DNA from: DSNY01 sp016861185
GTDB taxonomy: Bacteria > Pseudomonadota > Gammaproteobacteria > Burkholderiales > Burkholderiaceae_F
Direction of reading: 5' to 3'
DNA: 33,756 nt
Assembly: GCA_030263275.1 (NCBI GenBank)
Contig: SZOR01000035.1
Location: forward strand, 1-33,756
Of the stretch, positions 1 through 7,806 are shown in pieces; position 1 is the stretch's first letter, and every line of letters starts with the position of its first letter. The notes beneath the pieces are model-generated. The model was not told the origin of the DNA. It saw only the letters and a program-made list of their open reading frames with translations, and ran no database searches. The translations under genes were made by a program, and so were the position numbers.

Positions 1-22
1 CGCGGCAGTTGTGTCTGCGGCC

Positions 23-59
23 GGCGGCTGCGCCGCCTTAACCTGCCTGCGGCAGGTTA
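23..59. repeat. two adjacent short perfect hairpins downstream of proB
   Basis: Two perfect stem-loops lie back to back: 23-28/32-37 (6 bp stem) and 39-47/51-59 (9 bp stem). Both have the loop TGC on the plus strand. They follow the 16-bp hairpin that overlaps the proB stop, so proB transcripts would run into three hairpins in a row. No T-run follows on the minus strand, so this is not a standard intrinsic terminator. A REP-like element or a 3'-end stabiliser is possible. The base pairing is seen directly; the role is inference. Confidence 0.6.
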
Positions 60-70
60 GCCTTCGACGC

Positions 71-105
71 AACCTCGTTCTGAGCTTTCAGCTCAGAACG
101 AGGTT
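71..105 (-). repeat. perfect 16-bp inverted repeat spanning the proB stop codon
   Basis: Arms 71-86 and 90-105 are exact reverse complements separated by a 3-nt loop (87-89). The proB stop codon (88-90) sits in the loop, so one arm encodes the last five residues of ProB and the other arm lies just after the stop. In RNA this would be a very stable hairpin at the end of the message. There is no U-tract, so Rho-independent termination in the strict sense is not supported. Confidence 0.7.
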
Positions 106-1212
106 GTCTCTATGTATCAGCTCGGGCTCCTCGATGAAACCGAGGATCGATTCGATTTCGCTGGTGGGCTTGCGCGCGATCAGGCGCGCTTCGCTGCTGG
201 CGTAGTTGACAAGGCCGCGTGCGACCTCGCGGCCGTTGCGGTCGACGCAGGCGATCACGTCGCCGCGTGCGAATTCGCCCTGTACCTCGATCACGCCGAT
301 CGGCAGCAGACTTTTGCCGTCCGCGCGCAGCGCACGCGCCGCCCCGTCGTCGACGACGACCCGTCCCTTCAACTGCAGGTGATCGGCGAGCCATTGCTTG
401 CGGGCGGTCAGCATCGGCATCGCCGCCGTGAGCTGCGTGCCGATGCGCTCGCCGCGCGCCAGCCGCGTCAGCACGTCGGGTTCGCGTCCCGACGCGATCA
501 CGGTATGCGCACCACTGCGCGCAGCGCGCTTGGCCGCAAGAATCTTGGTGATCATCCCGCCTCGCGCAATCCCGCTGCCCACGCCCCCGGCGATCGTTTC
601 CAAGTACGGATCGCCCGCCTGCGCCTCCGCGATCAGTGTGGCCGCCGGCTCGCGCCGCGGGTCGGCGCTGAACACGCCCGCCTGGTCGGTCAGGATCACG
701 AGCGCGTCGGCTTCGACCAGGTTGGTGACCAGCGCGCCCAGCGTGTCGTTGTCGCCGAACTTGATCTCGTCGGTGACGACCGTGTCGTTCTCGTTGATCA
801 CCGGGACGACGTCGAGTTCGAGCAGCGTGAACAGCGTCGAGCGAGCGTTCAGATACCGCGCCCGATCGGCCAGGTCGGCATGCGTCAGCAGCACCTGCGC
901 CGTGCGCAGACCCAGCGCACGGAAGCGCGCCTCGTACGCCTGCGCCAGACCCATCTGCCCGACGGCGGCGGCTGCCTGCAGTTCATGGATCTGCTGCGGG
1001 CGCCTGGTCCAACCGAGCCGCTGCATGCCTTCGGCGATCGCGCCGCTCGACACCAGCAGCACCTGCTTGCCGAGCCCGTGGACTGCCGCGATCTGCTCGG
1101 CCCAGCGCGTGATGGCGTCGAGGTCGAGTCCGCGGCCTTCGTTGGTGACCAGGCTGCTGCCAACCTTGACGACGACACGCCGCGCCGAGGCGATCACGGA
1201 CGGCGAAGTCAT
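88..1212 (-). CDS. proB: glutamate 5-kinase
   Basis: ATP-dependent phosphorylation of L-glutamate to glutamyl 5-phosphate, the first and feedback-inhibited step of proline synthesis in the cytoplasm. The 374-residue product matches the usual length. It has an N-terminal amino-acid-kinase domain beginning with VVVKVGSSLVTNEG (about residues 10-23), the conserved INENDTV segment, and a C-terminal PUA domain (about 275-355). The ATG at 1212 is chosen over an upstream frame opening at 1299 because it gives the canonical N-terminus and its ATG overlaps the obgE TGA by 4 nt (ATGA), which implies translational coupling. The C-terminus HRDNLVLS is family-like, so the gene is complete although its stop lies inside a hairpin. 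Confidence 0.96.
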   Translation of the reverse strand: MTSPSVIASARRVVVKVGSSLVTNEGRGLDLDAITRWAEQIAAVHGLGKQVLLVSSGAIAEGMQRLGWTRRPQQIHELQAAAAVGQMGLAQAYEARFRALGLRTAQVLLTHADLADRARYLNARSTLFTLLELDVVPVINENDTVVTDEIKFGDNDTLGALVTNLVEADALVILTDQAGVFSADPRREPAATLIAEAQAGDPYLETIAGGVGSGIARGGMITKILAAKRAARSGAHTVIASGREPDVLTRLARGERIGTQLTAAMPMLTARKQWLADHLQLKGRVVVDDGAARALRADGKSLLPIGVIEVQGEFARGDVIACVDRNGREVARGLVNYASSEARLIARKPTSEIESILGFIEEPELIHRDNLVLS

Positions 1213-2276
1213 GACAGTTCGGCTCCGGCGGCGAAGCGTGGATCGTTCGTCGCCTCGACCGCCGGCGTGTCCACGAAGAGGAAACGGTGCACGGCCCACA
1301 TCAACTCGCGGCAGCCCTCGCCGGTGGCCGCCGAGATCGCGAAGATGGGCGCCCTTGTCCGAAGCCGCCGACGGATCTTCTCGATGCGTCCTGCGCGCTC
1401 GTCACTCGGCACGAGGTCGATCTTGTTGAGCACGAGCCAACGCGGCTTGCGATACAGAGCCGGGTCGTACTTCTTCAACTCGGCCACAATGGCGCGCGCT
1501 TCGTCGACCGGATCGGCTTCCGGATCGACCGGTGCGATGTCCAGTACGTGCAGCAGCAGCCGCGTCCGGCTCAAGTGGCGCAGGAACTGGTGACCGAGGC
1601 CCGCGCCTTCGGCCGCCCCTTCGATGAGCCCGGGCACGTCGGCGATCACGAAGCCGTGCCCCGCTTCCAGCCGGACGACGCCCAGGTGCGGGCTGAGGGT
1701 CGTAAACGGATAGTCGGCGATCTTCGGCCGTGCGTTCGACACGGCAGCGATCAAGGTGGACTTGCCCGCATTGGGCATGCCGAGCAGGCCCACGTCGGCG
1801 AGCACGCGCAACTCGAGTCGTAGCAAGCGACGCTCGCCGGGTTCACCTTTGGTGAACTGCCGCGGGGCACGGTTCGTACTCGACTTGAAGTGCAGGTTGC
1901 CGAGTCCGCCCGCACCGCCCTTCGCGAGCAGGGCGCGCTGGCCGTCGGTGGCCAGATCGGCGATCACGGCGCCAGTTTCCTCGTCGGAGATCACGGTGCC
2001 GACCGGTACGCGCAACTCGATGTCCTTGCCCGCCGCGCCGTAGCAATCGGAGCCCCGACCGGGTTCGCCGTCTTCCGCTTCGAACCTGCGCGTGTAGCGG
2101 TAGTCGATCAGCGTGTTGATGTTGCGATCGGCGATCGCCCAGACGCTGCCGCCCCGACCGCCGTCGCCGCCGTCGGGGCCGCCCTTCGGAATGAACTTCT
2201 CGCGGCGAAACGACGCGCTGCCGTCGCCGCCGCGCCCGGCGATGACTTCGATGCGTGCTTCGTCGACGAACTTCAT
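1209..2276 (-). CDS. obgE: Obg-family GTPase (ribosome assembly / stress)
   Basis: Essential GTPase associated with 50S ribosome assembly and stress control. The 355-aa product starts with the glycine-rich Obg fold (MKFVDEARIEVIAGRGGDG, many GG repeats to about residue 155). The G domain follows, with the P-loop GMPNAGKST (about 165-173), the switch and G3 segment DVPGLIEGA, and G4 NKID. It is the third gene of the classical rplU-rpmA-obgE order. An intrinsic terminator sits only 17 nt upstream of the ATG, and no strong Shine-Dalgarno sequence is visible, so expression must depend on readthrough or on a start inside the terminator region. The downstream proB overlaps it by 4 nt. Confidence 0.97.
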   Translation of the reverse strand: MKFVDEARIEVIAGRGGDGSASFRREKFIPKGGPDGGDGGRGGSVWAIADRNINTLIDYRYTRRFEAEDGEPGRGSDCYGAAGKDIELRVPVGTVISDEETGAVIADLATDGQRALLAKGGAGGLGNLHFKSSTNRAPRQFTKGEPGERRLLRLELRVLADVGLLGMPNAGKSTLIAAVSNARPKIADYPFTTLSPHLGVVRLEAGHGFVIADVPGLIEGAAEGAGLGHQFLRHLSRTRLLLHVLDIAPVDPEADPVDEARAIVAELKKYDPALYRKPRWLVLNKIDLVPSDERAGRIEKIRRRLRTRAPIFAISAATGEGCRELMWAVHRFLFVDTPAVEATNDPRFAAGAELS

Positions 2277-2293
2277 GGCATGCGTTTCAAACG

Positions 2294-2325
2294 AAAAAGC
2301 CCTGCCGGATCGCGGCAGGGCTTTT
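2294..2325 (-). terminator. intrinsic terminator between rpmA and obgE
   Basis: A 13-bp perfect stem (2295-2307 with 2313-2325, loop 2308-2312) with a GC-rich core is followed on the minus strand by five T residues (2298-2294). The symmetric A/T tails could also let it act in the other direction. It follows rpmA by 31 nt and ends 17 nt before the obgE start, so it likely attenuates ribosomal protein transcripts entering obgE. Confidence 0.85.
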
Positions 2326-2356
2326 GCGGTTGAGTCCTCAGCGTCTGCCGGCGATC

Positions 2357-2620
2357 TCAGCCGGCCTGCGGTACTACGCTGACGGTCTGCCGGTTGTTTT
2401 CTCCCCGAACTGCGAAACTCACGGTGCCATCGACCAGCGCGAACAGCGTGTGATCGCGCCCCACGCCGACGTTGTCGCCGGGGTGAAACTTCGTGCCGCG
2501 CTGGCGCACGATGATCGCGCCGGCCGAGATCGCCTCGCCGCCGAACACCTTGACCCCGAGCCGCTTGGCCTGCGAGTCGCGCCCGTTGCGCGACGATCCG
2601 CCCGCCTTCTTGTGTGCCAT
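2357..2620 (-). CDS. rpmA: 50S ribosomal protein L27
   Basis: Bacterial large-subunit protein whose N-terminal tail reaches the peptidyl-transferase centre. The 87-aa product begins MAHKKAGGSSRNGRDS and contains the expected RLGVKVFGGE and RGTKFHPG segments. The length is normal for the family and there is no N-terminal cleavage extension of the Firmicutes type. A purine-rich AGAGG ribosome-binding site lies about 8 nt before the ATG. It is 33 nt downstream of rplU and shares its promoter. Confidence 0.98.
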   Translation of the reverse strand: MAHKKAGGSSRNGRDSQAKRLGVKVFGGEAISAGAIIVRQRGTKFHPGDNVGVGRDHTLFALVDGTVSFAVRGENNRQTVSVVPQAG

Positions 2621-2653
2621 GGTCTGACCTCTTCTCTGCCGTACCGGGCGGCC

Positions 2654-2965
2654 TCAGCCGCCGATCGAATCGATGCGAAGTTCAGTGAAGTTCTGCCGGT
2701 GTCCGGCATGCTTCTGGAAGTGCTTGCGCCGGCGCAACTTGAAAATCTTCACTTTCGGGTGTCGGCCGTGTGCGAGCACGGTCGCGGTCACCGCCGCCCC
2801 CGCGACGAGCGGCGTGCCGACGCGCACCCCTCCACTGCCGCCGACGGCGAGTACCTGATCGAGCGTGACCTGCTGCCCCGTTTCCACGGGTAGCGCTTCG
2901 ACCTTCAACTTGTCACCGGGAGCAACGCGATACTGCTTGCCCCCCGTCTTGATCACCGCGAACAT
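2654..2965 (-). CDS. rplU: 50S ribosomal protein L21
   Basis: Ribosomal protein of the large subunit that binds 23S rRNA. The 103-aa product begins MFAVIKTGGKQYRV and ends with the basic KLRRRKHFQKHAGHRQNFTELRI-type region, which matches the family. The frame opens upstream at 3013, but the ATG at 2965 gives the canonical N-terminus and has an AGGAG ribosome-binding site just upstream. It is the first gene of the rplU-rpmA unit, driven by a good sigma-70 promoter at 3028-3057. Confidence 0.97.
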   Translation of the reverse strand: MFAVIKTGGKQYRVAPGDKLKVEALPVETGQQVTLDQVLAVGGSGGVRVGTPLVAGAAVTATVLAHGRHPKVKIFKLRRRKHFQKHAGHRQNFTELRIDSIGG

Positions 2966-3027
2966 GTCTGCACTCCTGGGCCTCGGCGTATCTGGCCGAC
3001 CGGGCCCGGCCATTCGGAAAGCTGAGC

Positions 3028-3057
3028 ATTATCTCAGTGCCGGCGAGGCCGAGTCAA
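3028..3057 (-). promoter_or_regulatory. sigma-70 promoter of rplU-rpmA
   Basis: On the minus strand there is a TTGACT -35 box (3052-3057), an 18-nt spacer, and an extended -10 TGAGATAAT (3028-3036). This puts the start site near 3020, giving a leader of about 55 nt before rplU. It is the best promoter match I found in the window. Confidence 0.72.
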
Positions 3058-3089
3058 ACGCCGGTACGTGGCCGCTGCGATCGTACGTC

Positions 3090-3122
3090 CCGGGGTGCCC
3101 CTGACACCCCGGCTCCTATAAT
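3090..3122 (+). promoter_or_regulatory. -10 box and 8-bp inverted repeat upstream of ispB
   Basis: A perfect TATAAT lies at 3117-3122, 51 nt before the chosen ispB ATG. The expected -35 position overlaps a perfect inverted repeat (3090-3097 with 3105-3112, 7-nt loop) and does not resemble TTGACA. Either the promoter is weak and activator-dependent, or the palindrome is an operator. The sequence is clear; the function is inferred. Confidence 0.45.
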
Positions 3123-3173
3123 GCCAGCCGCCCGTTGGAAGATCCCCGACCGCACGTGCCACACGCGTCTGCC

Positions 3174-4163
3174 ATGCCATTCTCGCCAACGGGCACGCCC
3201 GAACTGGCCCAGATCCTCGCGCCGATCGCGGAAGACATGCGCGCCGTCGACGCCGTGATCCGCGGGCGCCTGCGCTCGGATATCGCGCTGATCGGCACGA
3301 TCGGCGAGTACATCATCAGCGGTGGAGGCAAGCGGCTGCGTCCGGCCGTGCTCCTTCTGATCGCCCGCGCCCTTGGTTACCGAGGGACTGCGCATACACA
3401 GCTCGCCGCCGTAATCGAGTTCATTCACACGGCCACGCTGCTGCACGACGACGTCGTCGACGAGTCGGACCTGCGACGGGGGCGGCCGACGTCGAACTCG
3501 ATGTTTGGCAACGCCGCGAGCATCCTGGTGGGGGACTTCCTGTATTCGCGCTCGTTCCAGATGATGGTCGACGTGGGAAGCATGCGAGTGATGCGCATCC
3601 TGGCCGACGCGACCAATCGGATTGCCGAAGGCGAAGTCCTTCAACTTATGAACGTGCACGACCCGTCGGTCGACGAGGCGCGTTACTTGATGGTGGTCGA
3701 ACGCAAGACGGCCACGCTCTTCGAGGCAGCCGCGCGCATTGGCGCCGTCCTCGCGGGCGCCGATATGGCGACCGAATCCGCGTGCGCCCGCTACGGCGCC
3801 AGCCTGGGAACCGCATTCCAGATGATTGACGACGTACTCGATTACTCGGGGAATGCGGAGGACATCGGCAAGCGCCTCGGCGACGACCTGCGCGAGGGCA
3901 AGACGACCCTGCCTCTGATCCATGCGTTGCGGTCGTCGCCCCCGGCCCAGCGCGCGCTCGTCGAGCGTGCGATCCGTGAGGGCGGTGGCAATTTCGCGGA
4001 GATCGCGCAGATCGTGCATAACAATGGGTCGCTCGACTACGCGCGCCGACGCGCGCAGGAGGAGTCAATCCTCGCCTTCGAGGCCGCGGAAGCGCTGGCC
4101 GAGTCGGACTTCAAGCGTTCTTTGTTAGAATTGAACGCGTTCGCGATGCGGCGAGACCGCTAG
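3174..4163 (+). CDS. ispB: octaprenyl/polyprenyl diphosphate synthase
   Basis: Trans-prenyltransferase that extends FPP with isopentenyl diphosphate to make the ubiquinone side chain. The 329-aa product has both aspartate-rich motifs: DDVVD at residues 92-96, followed by RRGRPT, and DDVLD at 219-223. It also has the GGKRLRP IPP-binding segment near 51-57. This is the IspB/IspA-like long-chain group; length and position beside rplU-rpmA favour IspB. The ATG at 3174 is preferred over 3135 because the protein then aligns with family N-termini. It is divergent from rplU and directly upstream of the tRNA gene. Confidence 0.93.
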   Translation: MPFSPTGTPELAQILAPIAEDMRAVDAVIRGRLRSDIALIGTIGEYIISGGGKRLRPAVLLLIARALGYRGTAHTQLAAVIEFIHTATLLHDDVVDESDLRRGRPTSNSMFGNAASILVGDFLYSRSFQMMVDVGSMRVMRILADATNRIAEGEVLQLMNVHDPSVDEARYLMVVERKTATLFEAAARIGAVLAGADMATESACARYGASLGTAFQMIDDVLDYSGNAEDIGKRLGDDLREGKTTLPLIHALRSSPPAQRALVERAIREGGGNFAEIAQIVHNNGSLDYARRRAQEESILAFEAAEALAESDFKRSLLELNAFAMRRDR

Positions 4164-4197
4164 CAGCGCAAGCCGGCGACGAAGAGTCGACCGGCAT

Positions 4198-4274
<77 letters not shown>

Positions 4275-4749
4275 AGCCTTTTCTCAAGCTTTTTTCGGCT
4301 GACGCAATTCCGCGGCCGATTCCTACCGAACGCGCTTCCAATCGACGATTGCGTCCGCCTTCGGCGATCGCGATCCGCCTCACAAGACGCGTAGACGCCG
4401 TCAGAATCTCGGGCCCGCTCGACGCGTAGCCGCGCGCCCCTTCGTTTGCTTGTCGGTGTCGGCTCTGGCGGCCGCAGGTTTGCCACCCACCCAGGCGTAG
4501 TCAGAGTCATGCACCGGTCCCGATCGCTGAGTCGACGATCAGGGCAGCTGTCTCTGCACCAACCGGGTGAAGCGACCATGGCACTTGAGCGCAGGTACGC
4601 ACTGCCTCAGCACCGCTCCTCCACGCCAGCGGATGATGCCCCCTTTGAGGGACTTAGCTTTACAAATTAGGGGCTTATCGGCAGTATCTCCGAGCTTTGT
4701 TGCGCACCTCGGACGTTATAAAAGGCCGCTCGTCCTTCCCTTCGCATCC
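4275..4749. other. 475-nt gene-free stretch between tRNA-Pro and pilB
   Basis: I see no credible gene here. The plus-strand frame that runs into pilB from 4567 has non-family sequence before the pilB start and is probably untranslated. The 5' end holds a T-run (4290-4295) that may end the tRNA transcript. The 3' end becomes AT-richer (4640-4725) and contains TATAAA at 4717-4722, 27 nt before the pilB ATG, with a TTGTTG 14 nt upstream of it. That is a poorly spaced promoter candidate for the pil operon. No attachment-site duplication of the tRNA 3' end is visible. Confidence 0.6.
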
Positions 4750-6489
4750 ATGTCAGCCGTCACCCAGGGTCCAGCCGCGGCCGCAGGCGCCTTGACCGGT
4801 CTCGCCCGCGCGCTCGTACAGCAGGGCAAGCTCAGGCCGGACCGCGCCGAAACGCTCGCACGCAAGGCCGTGTCGAGCAGCACGCAGTTCATCGACGAGC
4901 TGACGACGGTCGCCGACCAGGTCGGCATGTCCGCTTCGCAGATCGCAAAGTTCGCTGCCGATACCTTCGGGCATCCGTTGCTGGACCTGTCGGCATTCGA
5001 CACCGATCAGCTTCCGAAGGACATCATCGATCGCAAACTGGTCGCGTCGCTGCGGGTTCTGGCGCTGCGCAAGCGCGGCAACCGGCTGGCGGTGGCGGTT
5101 TCGGATCCGACCAACTTCCAGGCGCTCGATCAGGTCAAATTCCAGACCCAGCTCGCCCTCGACGTCGTCGTGGTCGAGCACGACAAGCTGGTCAGGCTGA
5201 TCGAAGCTTCGTCGCAGTCGGTCGCGCAGTCGCTCGACGCGATCGTCGGCGACGACGTCGACTTCGAGGAACTGATCCAGGAGTCGCCGGATCAGACCAA
5301 GGACGAAACCACGGTCGAGGTGGACGACGCCCCCGTCGTCCGCTTCCTGCAGAAGCTGCTGCTCGACGCGATCACCGAAGGCGCGTCCGACCTGCACTTC
5401 GAGCCGTACGAGAAGTTCTACCGGATCCGTTTCCGCGTCGACGGCGTGCTGCGCGAAGTCGCGCAGCCGCCGCTGGCGATCCGCGAGCGACTGGTCACCC
5501 GCATCAAGGTCATCTCGAAGCTCGACATCTCGGAAAAGCGCGTGCCGCAGGACGGGCGGATGAAGCTCGCGCTGTCGGGTCAGCGCGCGATCGACTTCCG
5601 CGTCAGCACGCTGCCGACTCTGTACGGCGAAAAAGTCGTGATGCGTATTCTCGATCCTTCGCAGGCAAAGATGGGGATCGACGCGCTCGGCTACGAACCC
5701 GAACAGAAGCAGTCGCTGCTGGACGCGATCACGCGCCCCTACGGCATGGTGCTCGTAACGGGTCCGACCGGCAGCGGCAAAACGGTGTCGCTGTATACCT
5801 GCCTGAACATCCTGAACCAGCCGGGCGTGAACATCTCGACTGCAGAGGATCCGGCGGAGATCCAACTCGCCGGCATCAATCAGGTCAACGTCAACGAGAA
5901 GGCGGGCTTGACCTTCGCCAGCGCGATGCGCGCGTTCCTGCGGCAGGATCCGGACATCATCATGGTCGGCGAGATTCGCGACCTGGAAACCGCCGACATC
6001 GCGATCAAGGCGGCGCAGACGGGCCACATGGTGATGTCGACGCTGCACACGAACGATGCGCCGTCGACGCTGACGCGGCTCGCCAACATGGGCGTGCCGG
6101 CGTTCAACATCGTCTCGTCGGTCATTCTGATCACGGCGCAGCGCCTGGCGCGCCGTCTGTGCGGGTGCAAGCAGCCGGCGGATCTGTCGAAGGACGCGCT
6201 GCTCGCGGCCGGGTACTCGGAAGCAGATCTCGACGGAAGCTGGGTCCCGTACAAGCCGGTCGGATGCGACCGCTGCAAGGGCACGGGCTACAAAGGGCGT
6301 GTCGGCATTTACGAAGTCATGCCGATCACCGAGGAGATCCAGCGCATTATCCTCAAGGGCGGCAGTTCGCTCGAGATCGCGCAGCAGGCGCAGCGCGAAG
6401 GCGTCAAGAATCTCAGGCAATCGGGCCTGTTGAAGGCGCGCCAGGGCGTGACCTCGGTCGACGAAGTGCTCGGCTGCACCAACGACTGA
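4750..6489 (+). CDS. pilB: type IV pilus assembly ATPase PilB
   Basis: Cytoplasmic hexameric motor that powers pilus extension (GspE/PulE family). The 579-aa product has an N-terminal MshEN-type domain (about 20-160) and the core ATPase. Walker A is GPTGSGKT (about 338-345), the Walker B/Asp-box region is DPDIIMVGEIRD (about 400-411), and the His box is STLHTND (about 428-434). A zinc-ribbon-like loop follows with C-G-C near 471-473 and CDRC near 506-509. The first pair is CxC rather than the more usual CxxC. The ATG at 4750 gives MSAVTQGP; the in-frame ATG at 4567 adds a tail unlike the family. It heads pilB-pilC-pilD. Confidence 0.95.
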   Translation: MSAVTQGPAAAAGALTGLARALVQQGKLRPDRAETLARKAVSSSTQFIDELTTVADQVGMSASQIAKFAADTFGHPLLDLSAFDTDQLPKDIIDRKLVASLRVLALRKRGNRLAVAVSDPTNFQALDQVKFQTQLALDVVVVEHDKLVRLIEASSQSVAQSLDAIVGDDVDFEELIQESPDQTKDETTVEVDDAPVVRFLQKLLLDAITEGASDLHFEPYEKFYRIRFRVDGVLREVAQPPLAIRERLVTRIKVISKLDISEKRVPQDGRMKLALSGQRAIDFRVSTLPTLYGEKVVMRILDPSQAKMGIDALGYEPEQKQSLLDAITRPYGMVLVTGPTGSGKTVSLYTCLNILNQPGVNISTAEDPAEIQLAGINQVNVNEKAGLTFASAMRAFLRQDPDIIMVGEIRDLETADIAIKAAQTGHMVMSTLHTNDAPSTLTRLANMGVPAFNIVSSVILITAQRLARRLCGCKQPADLSKDALLAAGYSEADLDGSWVPYKPVGCDRCKGTGYKGRVGIYEVMPITEEIQRIILKGGSSLEIAQQAQREGVKNLRQSGLLKARQGVTSVDEVLGCTND

Positions 6490-6524
6490 TCCGGACTCAC
6501 TGAAGCAAGCAGGCGGAGAGAAGC

Positions 6525-7754
6525 ATGGCCACGGGTGCAATCGCCAAACCGCGCGAAGTCGTGCGCGAGTCGGTCTTCCACTGGGAGGGGCGCGACAAGA
6601 CCGGCAGGGTGGTCAAGGGCGAGATGCGCGCCGGCGGCGAGTCGGTCGTCGCCGCGTCGCTGCGCCGGCGCGGCATCATGGTGTCGAAGATCAAGAAGCA
6701 GAGCTTCGCGCGCGGTCGCAAGATCTCGGAGAAGGACCTGGCGATTTTCACGCGACAGCTTTCGACGATGCTGCGCGCCGGCGTGCCGCTGCTGCAGTGC
6801 TTCGACATCGTCGCGCGCGGCCACGGGAATCCATCGATGTCGCGGCTGCTGAACGACATCAAGATGGACATTGAGACCGGTACCAGCCTGAACCAGGCGT
6901 TTCGCAAGTACCCGATCTACTTCGATCCGCTGTTCTGCAACCTGGTCGCCGCGGGCGAGCAGGCCGGCATTCTGGAGACACTGCTCGACCGCCTCGCCAC
7001 CTACAAGGAAAAGACGCTCGCGCTGAAGGGCAAGATCAAGAAGGCGATGTTCTATCCGCTGATGATCATCCTTGTGGCGATCCTGATCACGTCGATCATC
7101 ATGATTTTCGTGATCCCGTCGTTCAAGAGCGTCTTCACCAGTTTCGGCGCAGACCTGCCCGCGCCGACGCTGATGGTCATCGCGATGTCCGACTTCTTCG
7201 TCGAATACTGGTACGTGCTGCTGTTCGGCCTGGTCGGTTCGATCTACTTCCTGATCCAGGCCTGGAAGCGCTCGCCGAAAGTGCAGATGACGATCGACCG
7301 GTTGATCCTGAAGCCGCCGGTCATCGGCGAACTGATGCAGAAGGCTTCGATCGCGCGCTGGAGCCGCACGCTGTCGACGACCTTCGCGGCCGGCGTGCCG
7401 CTCGTCGAAGCGCTCGACTCGGTCGGTCCCGCCGCCGGCAACGCCGTCTACAAGGAAGCAACCAAGCAGATCCAGAGCGAGGTCAACATCGGCACGAGCC
7501 TCGCGCAGGCGATGCAGAACTCCGGCGTGTTCCCGAACATGGCGGTACAGATGACCGGCATCGGCGAGGAGTCGGGTTCGCTCGACTCGATGCTGTCGAA
7601 GGTCGCCGACTACTACGAGCGTGAGGTCGACGAGACGGTCGACGCGCTCGCCAGTCTGATCGAACCGATCATCATGGTCGTGCTCGGCGTGATCATCGGC
7701 GGCATCGTGATCGCGATCTACCTGCCGATCTTCAAGCTCGGCCAGGTGGTTTAG
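6525..7754 (+). CDS. pilC: type IV pilus inner-membrane platform protein PilC
   Basis: Polytopic platform protein (GspF family) that couples the PilB motor to pilin insertion. The 409-aa product has a soluble N-terminal region with the F-domain signature EKDLAIFTRQLSTMLRAGVP (about 66-85). The first T2SSF domain ends in a hydrophobic helix near 180-200. A central membrane pair follows near 225-245, then a second T2SSF domain (about 280-400) with the repeated RTLSTTFAAGVPL motif and a terminal membrane helix. A GGAGAGA ribosome-binding site lies upstream of the ATG, 35 nt after pilB. Confidence 0.96.
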   Translation: MATGAIAKPREVVRESVFHWEGRDKTGRVVKGEMRAGGESVVAASLRRRGIMVSKIKKQSFARGRKISEKDLAIFTRQLSTMLRAGVPLLQCFDIVARGHGNPSMSRLLNDIKMDIETGTSLNQAFRKYPIYFDPLFCNLVAAGEQAGILETLLDRLATYKEKTLALKGKIKKAMFYPLMIILVAILITSIIMIFVIPSFKSVFTSFGADLPAPTLMVIAMSDFFVEYWYVLLFGLVGSIYFLIQAWKRSPKVQMTIDRLILKPPVIGELMQKASIARWSRTLSTTFAAGVPLVEALDSVGPAAGNAVYKEATKQIQSEVNIGTSLAQAMQNSGVFPNMAVQMTGIGEESGSLDSMLSKVADYYEREVDETVDALASLIEPIIMVVLGVIIGGIVIAIYLPIFKLGQVV

Positions 7755-7806
7755 GAATCTGGAAAGGGTCGGCGCCGTCGGCGCGCTGCCGACCGCTTCT
7801 TTCTTC

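Noticed and set aside
4579..4594. Sigma-54-like site (TGGCAC ... CGCA) upstream of pilB.
   Set aside because: The GG-to-GC spacing is 11 instead of 12 and the -12 element lacks TTGC; sigma-54 control is typical of pilA, not pilB.
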